DNA from: DALYDK01 sp964415715
Lineage (GTDB): Bacteria > Patescibacteriota > Saccharimonadia > Saccharimonadales > CAIOMD01
NCBI GenBank assembly: GCA_964415715.1
Contig: CAYQBK010000003.1
Coordinates: 1 to 13,823 of the forward strand
Length of the DNA stretch: 13,823 nt
Direction of reading: 5' to 3'
The position numbers and the translations under genes are program-made. The notes beneath the pieces were generated by a model that had not been told where the DNA came from, did not search any database, and was given only the letters and a program-made list of their open reading frames with translations. Shown here piece after piece: positions 13,480-13,823 of the stretch; position 1 is the first letter of the stretch; each line of letters begins with the position of its first letter.

Positions 13480-13823
13480 TTGGATCACTCCAACCTAGGA
13501 AGGGAGCGCCCCATTTTCCACCCTCTCCTGCAACATCACCAGCTGGTGCAATATCAATCTTATCTGTTTCTTTGATGTCTGTTGATATCACCTTACCTCC
13601 ACCGATATATAAATATGCATGACCCATGGCACTTGTATCTGCCCACATCACAGCTCCTATAGGTATATTTTTATCTTTATGAACCTTGCCTTTAGCCATT
13701 GCTGCATCATATGCATCTTTTGCTGTTTGTCCGGCAACAAATATATTAGCCGGTGGTTTATTCCAGAAATGTGAAACTGAACCAAGACAAGTATCCCGAC
13801 AGTGACCTCCTTCGTTCCATGGG
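13469..13823 (-). CDS. CHAP/NlpC-like peptidoglycan cysteine hydrolase (5' partial)
   Basis: The C-terminal 117 residues are visible; the frame is open to the right edge. They read PWNEGGHCRDTCLGSVSHFW, then AKDAYDAAMAKGKVH, IPIGAVMWADTSAMGHAYLY, KVISTDIKETDKIDIAPAGD and end KWGAPFLGWSDPNEL. The order Cys-(helix)-Trp, Pro-x-Gly-Ala-xx-Trp, Gly-His-xx-xx-Gly, STD and WG-xx-LGW is that of secreted actinobacterial CHAP/NlpC-P60-like amidase or endopeptidase domains. The candidate nucleophile is the second Cys (CLGSV) and the His is in AMGHAYLY. An internal ATG at 13699 exists, but starting there would lose the Cys, so the gene surely extends further. It heads the part of the wall-hydrolase cluster seen here and overlaps the next gene by 11 bp. 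Confidence 0.72.
   Translation of the reverse strand, partial: PWNEGGHCRDTCLGSVSHFWNKPPANIFVAGQTAKDAYDAAMAKGKVHKDKNIPIGAVMWADTSAMGHAYLYIGGGKVISTDIKETDKIDIAPAGDVAGEGGKWGAPFLGWSDPNEL

Noticed and set aside
1..13823. tRNA, rRNA or CRISPR array
   Set aside because: I saw no clover-leaf with a TTCGANTC-type T arm, no rRNA-like stretch and no regularly spaced direct repeats; a dedicated search was not possible.

Overview
This AT-rich window looks like the replication-origin region of a small-genome bacterium, most likely a Candidatus Saccharibacteria (TM7) or related Patescibacteria/CPR member. The support is the origin gene order (rpmH-rnpA-yidC-jag divergent from dnaA-dnaN-recF), very tight gene packing, few Shine-Dalgarno sequences, and actinobacteria-like secreted wall hydrolases that include a phage-tail-lysozyme domain. 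The assignment is inferred from gene content, not from a marker phylogeny. TGA, TAG and TAA all terminate intact genes here, so the UGA=Gly code of Gracilibacteria/SR1 does not apply.

Layout. Positions 1-511 hold the tail of an antitoxin and a PIN-domain (VapC-like) toxin on the + strand, followed by a GT4 glycosyltransferase (544-1644). A RelBE-like toxin-antitoxin pair lies on the - strand (1647-2186), with a well-formed promoter/operator. A membrane protein of unknown function (2296-2862, +) converges on jag. On the - strand, reading away from the origin, come rpmH, rnpA, yidC and jag. The 199-nt gap between rnpA and yidC holds no recognisable yidD; it holds a long imperfect palindrome instead.

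The origin proper is probably bipartite. DnaA-box-like sites cluster in the 322-nt gap upstream of dnaA (5049-5370) and again in the 261-nt dnaA-dnaN gap (6760-7020). dnaA itself is broken by an in-frame TAG at 5764-5766, exactly where the conserved Tyr of the family's 'LNxRYTF' segment should be. It also carries unusual residues next to the Walker A motif. dnaN and recF follow and look intact.

From 9201 to the right edge a four-gene - strand cluster runs into the 3' end of recF. In transcription order it encodes a CHAP/NlpC-like cysteine hydrolase (5' end outside the window), a small membrane protein with a PEGA-like segment, a 777-aa secreted three-module wall hydrolase (GH3 + phage-tail lysozyme + degenerate M23-like), and a membrane-anchored PEGA-like/beta-propeller protein. 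The genes overlap by a few bases and are probably co-expressed. Together they look like a cell-surface peptidoglycan-processing set; in an epibiont it could act on its own wall or on its host's.

The observations most worth checking are the interrupted dnaA, the palindromic element in the yidD position, the wall-hydrolase cluster with its apparently degenerate catalytic modules, and a recurring -10 box placed 6-7 nt before start codons, which suggests leaderless transcripts.
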